A stretch of DNA of 64,000 bases from contig JBBMOA010000013.1 of the NCBI GenBank assembly GCA_037954235.1, positions 18,239,001 through 18,303,000 on the forward strand. The letters are read 5' to 3'. Below, piece after piece: positions 24,130 through 37,800 of the stretch (positions are counted from its first letter, which is position 1; each line of letters begins with the position of its first letter). The translations under genes and the position numbers were made by a program. The stretch is from Aulostomus chinensis (Eukaryota; Chordata; Actinopteri; Syngnathiformes; Aulostomidae). A model generated the notes under the pieces. The model saw nothing but the letters and a program-made list of their open reading frames with translations. It was not told the origin of the DNA and made no database searches.

Positions 24130-27100
24130 TCAGGTGGAGGGGTTGGTCACTCTCTGTAGTGCGGCAGCGCTCACATTTAGGGAATGCTCGTTGGGTAAAA
24201 ATTCCCGTAGGAGGAATGACAAGAGCATCTGTGGGGAAAACAAAGTCAGTAACTTCATGGGGACAAGACGTGGACACCACACTACAAGATGGTGAAAGCA
24301 CAAGTTAAGGCACTTACGTAAATCAAAGTTTTGTTCTTGTCACTGTCCTGGAAAAGATTAAAAACAGACTCCATATCTGTTTTCTTGAGGACAAGGTAGT
24401 TTGAATCTACAGAGAGAACAAAATCAATCAACACATCATTTTCTGATTCTGATCAAGCATTTCTGCACCACTGCTGGTGAGTCTGACAGCACGAAGCCTC
24501 GGTGTATGAAAAGGGCCCACAGTTTGTTGTGTTTTCATGCCATACGGATAAAAAAAAATCATGTCAAGATTAGAATGATCAGTTGCCTACATCGAGCGTT
24601 GATGAGGTGGTGCGCTCGATCCTTGGTCTCATTTTTCTCCTCGTCCGTGCGAGCGGGTGGAGGAGATGCTGCCGGAACCTGCGGCCATTGTTTGTCCCGC
24701 AGCGTGTCAATGTATGAAGCCATCTGCACCTCTGTTGGGTTCATCTTGTTTAAGAAAGAGTTCACTTTCCTGGAGAGGAAGACTTCAGTCAGAAACATTC
24801 AGTCCAAGACACAAAAACATCATCAAGCATGGACGAAACTTACTTTTTCAAGATGGGTAAGACAGGTTTCAAGATGGCATCAAAAATGTTTATAAGAATG
24901 GAGTTCCCTATGAAGACAGGAAAGAGTATCAGCCTTTATAGACAAGAGAATCTTGAAAGTTCCATTCTGTTGTTCAAGTTTCAGTTTTTCAGTCAAAAAC
25001 GTTCTGGGAGACAGGTCAAAGTCATTCGATGCAGATCAACGCTCATAGCTACTTTCAAGATTTGTGTCTATTAATTGGGGCTGTTGTCAGCTGACTGGAC
25101 TTGAACGGCGCAACGTATGTTTTCAAGCTGACCGTTCATTTTCTGCAATTTCAACACCCTATCACATCCTTTCATAGGACACATTTACTCATTCAACTCA
25201 ATCTCAACTTTGTGGAAAATACACTCAACTAGACAAGGGGACAGACATTGTTCTCCCCTCTGCGCCTACGGTGAAGGAGCAGAGATCCAGAGACCAGCTG
25301 AGAGATTAGCTTAGCTCAATGAACAGTACAGGATGGGAAGTGTTAGCATATCTGCATAAAAACCATCAGATTCCTGAACTAGGGTTGTTGAACATTTGTC
25401 ATCAAATCATTTAAAACTGTTAGACATAGATAAAGGCATATAGCCAGAACTACTTTTGTGATTTGATGCTGCACATTAAAACTTTGGCAAACAAAACCTT
25501 TATAGAGTAAAAAAAAAAAAAGAAAAAGCGACTGCTACTACTAATCATGGCTGTCTTTGCCAGAGAGGATGAGGATGATTACATCTTTGGTCAAGGGTAT
25601 GCTAACACATCCCTTTATTTCCCTTTCCTTCTAATTCATTGCTCAAAACTAACTAGCAGTCAGGTCCGTGGTCTCAGCTTCCGACTGCACACACAAGAGA
25701 GAAGCCGATCTTCTCGTCCGGCTGTGGGGAGGATGACAAAACTATTTTCCCAATAAATTGGCCTGTTCCTTTAAAAACAAAACTACAGACAATTTCAGGT
25801 TGAGCATTAAACTGATCTCAGTTGTTTGAATGCCTCTTTCTACTATCCAGCAAACAAATCCCATCAGTTTAGGAAATGAAGTGAAAAGCTGTCAAATAAG
25901 TTTGCTTGAAAAGTTCAAAGTTGCGTCTCTGATGGAGCATTTTTAAAGAAACATTTGCTACTCAACATCAAATCCAGTTAGCCATGGCTTAGTATTCTAT
26001 GAAGTTATGAACTGAGCAGCATTAACGCCACACTGATGCTCTATTCGTGTCAATCATTTCACTTTTATCTTTAGCTTGTAACTACAATGCCGTTTGGTTT
26101 GGAGCTTGCTGTGAGCAAGAACGCACCACTCAAAGATTTCATCAAAACATCTCAGGCTTTCAACCCAAAATACCAAGTGATGACTAATAAAGACGCTAAT
26201 CTCTTTAAGTCTCAGCATGATTTTCTTGGATCCAACAAAGATGTTCAAACATTCTGAACACATTAACGACTCAGCCACTAAACTGTGAACAAACCAGAGA
26301 TTTCTTTCAGCAGGTCAAATATGGCTTTAGTAGCCTCCAGCTGCTCCCAGTTGACTTGGGTCTTGGGACACTGGGAGTCCTCCACTCGTGGTACAGTCCC
26401 CTGGTCCTTGCCTCTCGACTTGTTAGATCCACCTGATATTCGAAAACATATTTTCTCCTTTTTGCTCGACCTTGAACCGAAATTAAGCCACGACAGGCCT
26501 TCTGAGCTCTCCCCAGGTAAACCTCCATTTTGGCTTCGCTGTGGTGTGCAGTCTGAATGAGGCTGGTCTTCCTCACTAGGGTTTTTTGTTGACAACAGAG
26601 ACTCCTGTGACCTCGATCGGGTTATTCCCCTGATGATCATTTTAAAGTGTGAAGTTAAAGGATTATCAGAGTCCTCGGTTTTGTCTTGGGAGCAACTCCG
26701 GCTAGAGGGGTCTGAGCCGACAGCAGGCAGAGGCTCCTTTTCAGCTTCAGCTTCCTCAGGCGATTCTGAATCAGACTCACACTGGGAGATCACAATAGTT
26801 GGGAGGGAAGCGCTCGCGACATCACTGCCCTTCTCAGTCCACGTGCGGGGTTCTTCTAAAGATTGTCGCGGTGGAGATGGTGGGATGGTTTCATTTGGGG
26901 TCTCTGTCTGAGGGTTGGTGTTCTATAAAAATAGAGAACAATCAAGGTGTGACAGCTGACCCGTGTCCTTTATGGGGCACCAGAACCTTTGCAAACCTAT
27001 AAAAAAATGTTTTAAGAAGAGCCATTTACAAATGGTGCACACGACATGTTTACGGGCAATCTTTATGCCTCTGTGCAAGTGGTAGCTGCAGGCTAGAGAC

Positions 27101-30100
27101 ATTTCAGGGACACCTAATTCTTTTAAATTTGGCACAAACAAACGCGAGGATGAACAGACAACTTTTTTTTTCCCTTAAAGGTGACTGTCACCTCACATAA
27201 TCACAACAACAACTGCCTCAAAGGAACTTCTTCAAATTAGCCACAAATGTCCAGTGGGACCCAAAGATGAAGGGTAAAGATATTCATGCTCAGAGGTCTC
27301 GGTCACATATCAGCGTGGCATACCACTGAAATTTGATATTCTTAAACAGATGTGATTCTAGAAAATGGCTGGTTTTGATTTAGGGATCATTCTAGTTGGA
27401 AATTGTAACTTTATATTTTGCATAAATAACTGCTGAGATCTGAGAAGATCACAGGGGTTGGAAATTTACAGCTTGACAAAGGGGCGGTTGTGCTCAGTCT
27501 ACCAGCCACTTCAACAGGTGAATAACATGTGAAAACATCGCAATTATAATAAAGCGATTTGAGACGTTCCACAACATAGATGGAATCATGAGTCACCAGA
27601 TGGGTGGCAACAGGAAAACACTCCCCCGTCACCAGAGGACACGCGGAAGAACAATGTAGCTGGTATACTGTACATGTAGCAGTCTGGCAATTAAGTTCAT
27701 GCTTTTTAGTACATCAAATCAATTTAGTTTTGGCTGTCATCTTGCCATTGCATTCATTCAACAATTAAAACAAAACAGTGCCTGTGCAGTCCTTGAAGAT
27801 ATTAGGTATTTCTTATGAACCCACACCTCTTCTTCCTCGTGAGCTGGGGTCAGGAAGTAAGCCAAGCTGCTCAGAAGGCCCCACACGCCTCCATAATGTT
27901 CCTCTTCATTCAGCAGTTTATCGAGAGGGCAGAGGAACTGAAACACCGGTTGAGTGCGACCAATCAGACTATCAGATATTAGTTCCTGGGAGAAAAAAAG
28001 AAAAGATAAGAAATTGAGTCATGTTGTGCTTCTCGGCTGCAATGCATCAGTCCACCGGTTTTTTCTACTTCTCCTCACCTGCAGGAAGTGCTCCACTGAT
28101 GCTTTTGCTTCCTCTTTGAACTCATCACTGACCTGCAACTCCTCCAGCGCCAAGATTGGGGGCAGACTGATCGAGTCCTGGAACACGGGAAAAATAAATA
28201 TGAGGATTTAAAAGTGCTTGAGGATGCACTTGTCTTTAAAAAAAACTACGGCGTGAATGCGTTTCAGCGTTGTGGTGCACAGAGGTCACACTCCAGTCTC
28301 GTGAAACAAAGTTTGTGATTTGGTTTCTCACCAGTGCTTCCCTCTGGCTCATCATAGGCAAAGAGTTTGGAGCAAATACCTTGTGTTTCTAAGCCAGGCA
28401 AAGCAAAAAGAAACCTACAGTTTCATTTAAATATTGTAGCTCTTGTAGTTTCAGTAGTATTGCAGTTTGGTCCCCACTGGCCCGGATTCTTACTATTAAT
28501 TTAGATCCACTTCTAATTCTCATCATCCCTCTGGCCCTCACAAAACAAGGCAGGCAGAGACAAGCTGAGACAATAATGACTCCTGAAAAATATTCTGCGC
28601 TAGGGCTGGGCAGTTAATATGACATTGACTGTTAGTGCAGTGTAAGATGCGGAATGCTAATGATCATGACACCTAAATATTGACCAACTTGATGGGGGAT
28701 TATTTTGATTTTTGATGGATGATTTTTTTGATCAAGCAGTACTATTCTCTTGCGTCCCCTTCCATGTTTAAATAATTTTGAAAGCTAGCAATTTAACATC
28801 ACAGCAGAGAAAACACCTGGACTGGGTTTGAATTAAACTCCCCTACTCAGTCTCTACTGCAGGATTTTCAACACATTCAACAGACCAAGCAGGCTCTTTG
28901 GCTGCCCTTTACCTGCCATCTGTTCCGGAAATATATAAAATCAATGTACGTCTTCTTAATGTCCCAGTGTAGATTTTCAGGGCTGTCCTTTTCCTCCAGG
29001 TGAACTGTGAAGATTAGCTCCTCATTCTCCCAGTCAGCCTACAATGCAGATAACGGTGACTCAAACATTAACATACCATCCAAGGACAAGCTTTTACAGA
29101 GCCTCAGCAGAGAGATAACAGGCCTCCGGGACATTCCACACCATGAGTGATATTTATAACTCACATGAGGGATGCTGACAGCCCAGCAGCCAACGCGCCA
29201 CATTTCATAAGACAGCTTGAATTCCATCATATCCTCTTGGACGCTTGTCAAGTAGTTCTCCAGATCGCTGTCCTCCTAATGGTGTTTTAGCCGAAAAACA
29301 ACAATGAATCTGTCATGTTTCACAAATTGTCATCTCCAGTGTAACATACTGCAGTGTGTGCATCACCCTGTCAGAGTCCTGCAGGCTGTGAACGGAGCCC
29401 TCCCTGCTGCTGACATCGTCCTCATTGGACACATCTCCCTGGATAGCCATGATCCTCATCACCAGCTCCTGCTCCATCTGCTTCATCTTCTTCTTCTTGG
29501 CTCTCTTGGTTTTCATCTTGTCCACAAATTTAGACCACCCTTGTTTTAATCTGTTGCCTAAAAATGAACACCAGACACGGATTAGATCATTTCGCAGTTT
29601 GTTTCACTATACACATTGTAATTTATTTTGATGTCTGTACACCACCAATCTCCTGTGACTGTTGGATATGAAAAATATAACATCACATTCTTTTTTGATC
29701 TTCATGATGATTTAAAAGAATAGACTTTTTTGGGTAAAAAACTTTTTGCCATCCTCTTCTGATGAGGACAGGAAGATGGATGCCCTTCTCTCCTCTTTGT
29801 GTATGAGAGAGCTGAGACCAACAGAGACTCGCTAACCACTAGTTAGCTTAGAGCAATGAACGGTAGTCAATGAGAATTCTGAGCGTATCTCAATCGAGAG
29901 TCACTAAACAGATCAGGTTCAGGGGAGGACAGTAAATGAACCCTGTTCTTTGAAATCAGCAGTTAGACGGAAAATCTGCACAACTTTGTGAGGAAGCAAA
30001 AATGTGCCTGAGCGTCACTGTGACAGGGAAAAGGAGGGTAAAATGTACATTTATTCTGGCATGCGGGCATAGAAATGAGGAGTAATCAAACTTTCAAAGC

Positions 30101-33100
30101 TCGTGATGTATGTGACGGCTAATCAATTAACATTCGATCAGAGTTAGATTACGTAGACAAATAGTAGCAAATTAAGGAGTTGCGCCCCCCCCCCCCCCCA
30201 GAACATGCAATGTGAATATTACAATAAATATGCAAGTAGCATATCAGATGGTTCTTTATCGTGGCATCAATGCTGATAAATTGCGAGACAAATAAACCGG
30301 AGATGATTGAAGACGGTGAATATATCTGTTGGCAGAGGAAACAAGGGACTAATTATGTGCTGGAAGCAAAGCTGTAACACAAAAAATATTGAAATATCAC
30401 AACACAATGAAATTAATTAAACTGTTGTACAAGTCTTCAGGCAGGCACAGTTCTTTATTCTAATACAAATACCATCAATCTGCCTCCTAAAGAATATCCA
30501 GGAAGGGTTTTTTTGTTTTTACTCAAAAAAACAGAAAACCAGGGTAAAACTGTGTGTGCTGTTCTTACAGGTTTCGTTGTCACAGAGCTATAAATCAAAC
30601 AGGCCCTGTAGTTGGAGAATTCATTCACAAAAACAAACCTTTCCTTTTGCCCTTGATCATGCTGCTGGCTGAGGTTTCTGCTTCCTCTGAGCTCCTGGTA
30701 TAAAACAAAGGACAGCCAAACGAAGACAGGTCAGTTCTACTTTCATCACAACGAATAACTGACAGTTGCTTTGATGGTCCAGTCAAGCCAGCGGGGTGCA
30801 GAGGACGACAGCCACTCACTCTTCACTGCCCTCCCTGTCCCCCTCCTGCGAAGCCAGAGAGGCTTGTTCCGGGTCTAAGCCACACAGCTCTGCCACAGAA
30901 TCTTTGGGAGAAACGATGTCAAGCTGGTTCACCACCAGCTGGTTAAGGTTGTCTGGGTCCGACAGCCATGACACCAGCTGCGCCAAACCTGACAAAACAG
31001 CCACAATACTTGAATCCTTTACAGCAGTATGCATTTCCAAATATGGTCAAAAAACACCTAAAGAACTTGGTGAGGGGTAACTTTGAAGACTGTGAGTTTG
31101 TGTAATACTGGGTTACCGTGGAAACGCCACCAACTCTGATATTTTGCTAAAAAAAAAAAAACGATCCCCACGAGGTGAGATTTCGTTCAAACCTCGTACA
31201 GTTCAAAGCGAGTCCCAGCTTGAAGACAATTAAAAGCTGGATTTAAGTCCTCACTTAGTGGATTAATTTTCTTTTTTAAATCCACTTTGTTCATTAGGTT
31301 CTTTTGTTTTTTTTAAACTGAATTAATTCACAGAAATCCAATGTGAAAAGTTTAGTACTGAACAAAATAATCATGCTTAGAATGTATGACAACAAGCATT
31401 CTTCTCATCTGGCCCTTCGCAGGAAACTTCCTGTTTTATCTAGTTGAAAATTAGTAGTACAAAACTGCAGAATATGCATGTAATCACATATAATCCTTAG
31501 ATCATCGGGATTAGTTAAGGTTGCGAAAAACATCATGAGAGGAAAAATTATTTTCACAGAAATAATATTGGCGACAGTTCCAAACGAAACCAAATGACCC
31601 CAATCAGTTGCAAATGATGAAAACACTCATCAGAAACCAAAATACAAAACCTACAGCCATAAAATCATTTATTGTAACAGCCTGGACACACATTGCACAG
31701 CAAGACTTCTACCAAATAAAACTTTTTTTTAGAAGAAGAAACCCCTAAGAAGAATTAGCAAATCTGTTCTTTCATGCAACCCCAAAATTCATGTTCTAGG
31801 CTTGACGATGCTACGGACCATGATGGATTACATACAAATCACACTTGTACAAGACCTCATTGGAGGCTTAGCCCTTATGTAAGTCTAGAGAATTGAATGC
31901 AACCTTACCCTTTAAGGCAACAATCTCATTTAAGGCACAGCGGTTGACATCTTGTCCCCAGAGGTGTTCGGGAAAAAGGTTACGTACCAGAGCATCAGAC
32001 AACTCCCTGAGAAGTGCAATCTCCTCTGCTCTGCAGCTGAACAAAAGCTCTCTGGGACGGAAACAAACCCAACAATTAATAAGACCGATCTGGTTCAACA
32101 ATGTTCCTCACCACAGATGGGGAAATCACCTGATCTAAATCTCGAGATTGAATGAAACACATCATTCCTGATACACCATTTCTAAGAAGAAAAGCCATCA
32201 GGACGTGACTGCAGGTGTGATCCAATAAAGTTAGGTAAATTATTCATAGATAATAAAAGCTACTGAAGCTTTTTATAGAGTTCAGAAACATTCCTGAGGG
32301 GAAAACGTAGCTGAAGCAGCACCAATATGAATATTGAGTCATTCCACGAGAAATATGGTGTGAAGTCTCACCTGTCAGGCTGCTTCGCATTATGCAAGTG
32401 CTGGGTCAAAATACGGATTGAGCCCACGACAGCCTGGCAAACATCAAAGCCTTTGGCTCGCTCAATGATCCGGTCGATTACGAAGTCAAACTCCCTGCTG
32501 AGCACCTGATGCAGAGGCTGCCGCTCACACGGCTCAGGAACACAGTACCACGGCAGGACCAGCTGAGCGTAGGCACACTCAAACACTGTGAACACACAAC
32601 ACCACCAGAATTCACATCAACTCCGAACTCCCACATTCCAACTCCTACTGAACATCAAACTCAAGGACTTGCCAGTGAAAGTTGAAGTTGCTTTTTATAC
32701 TCCACTTCCACTTGTCAGCTCCAGAAATCCTATGGATGTTATTCATTTCAAGCTTCAACACAAACATCCACGAAAGGGTTTTGCCTCAGCGTTTTCTTTT
32801 AATGATGAATAAACATCGCAGAATTTCAGTGCTACGAGTGATAAACCAATATGAGAATTTTGGCCGATGCTCCTGTTGCCAATTGCCTCTCCGGTACTCA
32901 GAAGTGTGTGTTTTTAGCTCATGAGGATTTCGTTTCTCTCCTGCATCACTTCTTTATTTAACTAGAAGCTTATAGAGGCTTCTAGCCAACAAATGTCTGT
33001 CTATAAAACTCTCAGGTGCATCATCCTGTATAATCCACGTCTTCTTTATCCCGCTGGAAGCTCAACACAACACTCTGATTTGAGCTAAGAAACCATAACA

Positions 33101-34627
33101 CCTCTGGTTCTGTGCTCGTCCACTGTTGCGCCAAGCGTGACCAGCTGGCACATCCAGTTAAACCAACTCACTGTAGTAATGAACTCGGAGTGTTTCACTT
33201 GGGTTCTATTTTTAAAATCTTCAATAGAAGTGTTTGCGGTTTACTGAGCGTATGGCGGGATTAAGATGATGTGGATTATACCAGATGATGCACCTGAGAG
33301 CTTGTAAACTGATGTTTTTGGACAGTTTCGCTATTGTTTTGTTGCTGTAGCTGTCAGTGGCCATTAGCCTCAAGCTAAATATAGGCAGGAGGCTGTTTCT
33401 GCATTCTGGAATCACACGCACAAGTGATGCAGGAGAGGGAAAAAAAATGTTTTCAAGGCAAAATTCTTATCGCCGTTTTCAGAATCTGTGAGTAATTTAA
33501 ATGGAAATTACGAATGTAGATGTTCAACATTCTCATTCACGGCTGCAAAATCAATCATAACCACATACCAGCTGATTAAATCAAGGTTAGGCAAACAAGC
33601 AAACACAGCTTTCAATGATGTATCACACCCCCTGCTATTTCCTGTTTTACATATAACATGTACATACTGTACAACCCATCTACAAAGAGGGTGTTTTCCC
33701 CCTTGTCCTTCCTCAAAGCCCCTCCTCGCTTCATGTAACATGAGCTCCAGCTGCAGATGTGTCTATGAAAAAACCGTCCTCCTCAACTGTGTCGAGTCAA
33801 AACACAGCAAGGAGAAGGGGGGGAAAAAATGCACCGAGGTCAAAAGCAGAACCACAATTATCATTTACCACAGTGCACTTCTAAAAGTGGACAGAGAACC
33901 AAACAAGAGCACATGTTGTCGTCTACTTCCACATGCCTCACCTTGCTGTAGAGACTTCTTTACATATGGATACTGGGACTGAGGGGTCTCAACCTGGCTG
34001 CCACTCTCTTCATCAGTCCACTCACCCAGCAGCTGTCCATCAGCAGCTTCCTGGGGAAAAAAAACAACAACAACAACAACAACAACGAAAACACACAGCC
34101 AATATGAGCAAGGAAGTGATCATATTCAAAACATGTAGGACATGAAGTGAACACTAGGTCAAATGGGACTGCGTGAAAACAAGTTTTGGTATTTAAAATA
34201 CCGAAAAAGCCCCTCAGGCTGTGACTGATACTTCAATATTTGACTAGTTTTGAAGCTAGTAAACATGACAACCCATAACTAATCCTTGAGTAGGAACTTT
34301 AAGGCCATCAATGCAACCTTTGTAAACGTGCAAGCGTGTTTACGACTCGAAGGCTGAGTAAAATGTCATCACATCAGACGCAAATGTCAATCGTTCGTAT
34401 TGGTTTAACCCCGACAAAGAAAACTCGGTGGAGATATTTTGTACCTGAAGAGGATTTTCTCTCGTCTCCTCGTCCGTTTGGGTGCCGCTCTCTCTTCCGC
34501 CGTTTCCGAATAACAGAGGAGTTGAAAAACAAAAGAAACCTAAAAAGTATTGTATCACGGTGCGGCAGTCTGAAAAGTACCAGACCAAGACCAAGGTTAT
34601 GGCGATGGAGACACGCCATAGACACAT
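24130..34627 (-). CDS. Sorting-nexin-like protein: membrane anchor, PXA, PX-like, Nexin_C (17 exons, 891 aa)
   Basis: Exons, in order: 34627-34445, 34050-33942, 32585-32372, 32051-31909, 30988-30820, 30694-30639, 29557-29367, 29275-29165, 29038-28913, 28388-28332, 28177-28079, 27985-27827, 26922-26295, 24907-24844, 24769-24591, 24406-24318, 24228-24130. All introns are GT-AG and phases agree, giving 2,676 nt ending in TGA. An in-frame TAA precedes the ATG. Residues 7-40 are two hydrophobic stretches (membrane anchor). 98-245 are a PXA domain (AYAQLVLPWY; SWLSDPDNLNQLVV). 286-320 are basic and lysine-rich. 356-539 are a PX-like domain (WDIKKTYIDF, where PX proteins have a W-x-x-RRYxDF block). 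540-725 form a Ser/Glu-rich linker. 727-880 are Nexin_C (IDTLRDKQWP; LIYMLLSFLLREFLP). This order is that of SNX13/14/19/25, which act on endosomal, ER and lipid-droplet membranes. There is no RGS domain between PXA and PX. The C-terminus resembles SNX13 most. Orthology is unassigned. Confidence 0.85.
25290..25375. repeat. Fragment of a dispersed repeat (first of two)
   Basis: GAGATTAGCTTAGCTCAATG AAC resembles GTTAGCTTAGAGCAATGAAC at 29,842-29,861. Both look like decayed pieces of the abundant teleost 'TTAGCTTAGCTTAGCATAAA' repeat. Both sit in introns of the sorting-nexin gene. Confidence 0.4.
29806..29900. repeat. Fragment of a dispersed repeat (second of two)
   Basis: See the copy at 25.3 kb. 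It lies in intron 6, between the exons at 30,694-30,639 and 29,557-29,367. A poly-C run follows at 30,186. Confidence 0.35.
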
Positions 34628-34814
34628 CTTCCTCTCTTACAACACACTCCTCTCGCAAGCAACTTTGAGAAGGAAAGAGATTAACATAGTCAAGGCTGGC
34701 GTGCTCAGCCACATCTTCAGCAGCGAGGAGGAGACGCTGGGTCTTCCTTCGATGCACGAAGTCAAAGAGCGGAAACACACGAACGTTTGTCGGGCGAGTG
34801 AAAGCGACGCTGTG

Positions 34815-34819
34815 ATTGG
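34815..34819 (-). promoter_or_regulatory. CCAAT box upstream of the sorting-nexin gene
   Basis: The minus strand reads GCCAATCACAG, about 190 bases upstream of the start codon. No TATA box was seen at the expected spacing. Confidence 0.4.
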
Positions 34820-37800
34820 CTGATGACGGTCCGTTGATTGTAACTGCAATCCACAGGTACACTTTGAGCTAGCAAGCTAGCTAGCTGAGCACTGTCGTAC
34901 TTTATTTCCAGGCTTTAGTCTTCGTTATATTATTGTGGTACTTATGAATAATTTCTTATTGTTTATTTCGTTGATTTGTTAAACAAAATAAATGCCTAAA
35001 GTCCCCCCTTTGTCACCAATATGTTGTTTGCTTCTAATTGTTTGATTGAGTGGTTATGCTTCACTGTGGGGAAGTGTATAGGATTATTTAATTTATATAT
35101 AATAACTGGTTATGGCCGATAACTTAAATTCACTGATTTTGATATTGTCTGTTAAAAAAATACATTTTGGATGATTTACAGAAAAAGACATTTAAACATT
35201 GTAAATCGGAAAAAAGAAGTCATCTTTCTTTATTATCAAAACGTTTAGAAAAAAATAGATATTGCTCGATAAATGGATATATTCATTGTTGTTTACGTGA
35301 TTAGCAAAGAGAGTACAGTATATTCAAAAAGGAAAAAAGGCCAAATATGTCAGTACCAATGCCAATGCAAATATTATGCATCCCTAGGGTAGAATGAGGT
35401 GTGTATATACATGCTGAATTTGATATTAACAGGCTGATTTCCCATGCTTTCTATAAATCCTCCTCTGTGCTCATCGAAAATCTGATTTTGGGAGGTGGGT
35501 TTCTGGGCATGATATGTGAGATCACAAATATTTTGGATTCTAATCCTTGTCCAATGTTCAGCAGAGGATGTTCTCTACGAAGCCTCCGATGCACAAACAC
35601 TGATGAAGAGAAGTAGATGTTGCATGTCCAACAGCTGAACGAATGGACTGAAAAATATTTGTATTTTTAGGATTTTTTTTTCGATGAAAGAAGAAGTAGG
35701 TGGTATTTCAGGGATTTAATTGTAAAATTATATTTATTTTCTGCATTTAACATGTCAGATACACATTATACGATTGAACAGAGTGCTGATGTATGTCTTC
35801 GTGACTTGATACATGAGAAGTTTTTTGGGGGGGAGGTTTTGTAAACAAAAAAACATAACTGCTCAGTACTATTTAACAGACAAACCCAAAGAGGGAATTT
35901 TTTTGACTGCCGAGATCAAAATCAGCAGAAACCTCATATAAACCTAAACTTAAAAACACAGTTCTACACAAATCTAAATGCAGATTTTGTCTCCCATTAC
36001 TGAGAGCGCGTTAAACACACTATATCATACAAATCAAATTAGTTTCAGTGTTCATAACAACACCTATCTGTTTGTAGAACTACTTCTTAAGTTTGCTTAA
36101 GGTTGACATGTACCAGTAAGAGCCACACGGTGGCGCAAACACTTCCCTCAAAGATCCGATCAGAGGACCGAACGGGTTTCTATTTTTATGATGATGGCAG
36201 TGTTTGGACCTTATGTATACATCTTGCAGCTGCTAAGTTAAACAACACACAGCACAGCACTGCCAAGTATCACATCTGCACTGGAGGACACGATGAATAT
36301 TTAGTGAAGAAATAGCTCTCGAAGTATGAGTCATGATATTCAAGCCTGAAGAGTAAAACATTACGATGCATCAAGTAGCTTCTCCAGGCTGAGTGCAAAG
36401 CGGCGAGGTCACGACCCAGCTGAGCCATGACATGATTCAGTCTCGCAGCTGAATTATGTAACAGCCTGTCTGACGGGAGGCTTTCAGTGGCCCAGAGTGA
36501 AGGGAAGCATCAGTGACCCGCACACCTCCACATGGACAAGCGCATGCATGGCTGGAGACTTAAAATAAGTGTATTTGAGGAGGAGGCCACAGCACCTTGA
36601 CCTCAAACTCCTTTTACTGTTAGGGACTGAAAAATTCTGGGAGATCTTAGTTACTGTGCCCTTTGGATTTGCTCAGCTGTTGTTTCACACCTTTTAAAAT
36701 TATGATTTTATCAACCAATGGAAGAACCACAGAGGCTCGGCTGAAATGGGCACGAAGAGAAAACGTTTTCTAAGAGCAATCTCAAGCCAAAGAGAAACAT
36801 GAATGAACACCACGAGAATTGTCTGCCAGCTCTTTTTGGGTGGCGCTTGTCTGATTTGTAGCCATGTGACCTGATAGAGGCGTGACATATCTGCAGCTTC
36901 CCAGACAGGCAGTGTGAAAATGATTGTGACCCACGTTGCGCCTGATAGGCTAATCCCCGTTCAAGTAGTTTAACAAGTGTGGGCTGCTGCTGAATGAAGG
37001 ATTAACTACCTGCTGAGAGAGACTTTTGTGAATGCAATGGTCAAAACACAGCATTGAACCAGATTTTCCTGGGTCAGGGGTCACGTCCAAGACTCTTGAG
37101 TACTCAAAGGATGAGATGTCCAGTCCAGTAAATCATGTAATCTGATAGTGCTGCTAAAAATGAGGCCATGTCCTCCATTAAAGAGCCTGTGTGAATGTCC
37201 TGTACTGTGATTGTGTCTGAAAGCTACTTACCAGACTGTGTGCTTTTTAAGTTCAATGGATGTCCACATTAATCTTTCTGCGCAGAATATATCAGCTTTA
37301 GACATACACATTATAGTCAGTGAAGAGTCTTATTGCCATATCAGAAAATTATGAGGCAGAGAGAAGTGACAGAATTAAACATTAAGCGCAATTAGGTTAT
37401 GTAAACCTCAGTGTAACTTGGTTCAACTGGATTACAGCTGCAGAGATGAATACTTCATGCAGGGTTTGCTGCAGTTGACAGAGAGCCCGACTATATTCTA
37501 ATGAGTCTGAAGGTTTACTGACAATTACATCATGGCTAATCAAAAATTCAGATCACATGTTAACCCTCTTAATTGAGTCAGTTTCATTTTTCTAACCTTG
37601 GATGGATAATGGTTAAATAATGCTCCCAAGTGGCAGCAGCTCTTAAAATGGACCATAAAATGGCTGTGGGTTTTTTTTTTTTCTTTAGTCAGCATGTGGT
37701 TAATCATGCAAAGTGAATGTGGTGTAGCTCAGTTATGTGTCTGAGTCCAGAAAGGTTTAACGGACGTGATAGCCGTCAAATAAAGATGATGCCAAACATT

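Noticed and set aside
24401..24895. 164-residue open frame on the plus strand
   Set aside because: It is a shadow of the Nexin_C exons on the other strand.
33488..33982. 164-residue open frame on the plus strand
   Set aside because: It is antisense to intron 2 and exon 2 of the sorting nexin, with mixed composition and no domain.
34374..34862. 162-residue open frame on the minus strand overlapping the sorting-nexin first exon
   Set aside because: It is a different frame from the hydrophobic-anchor exon that splices in phase into the PXA exons, and its product matches nothing.
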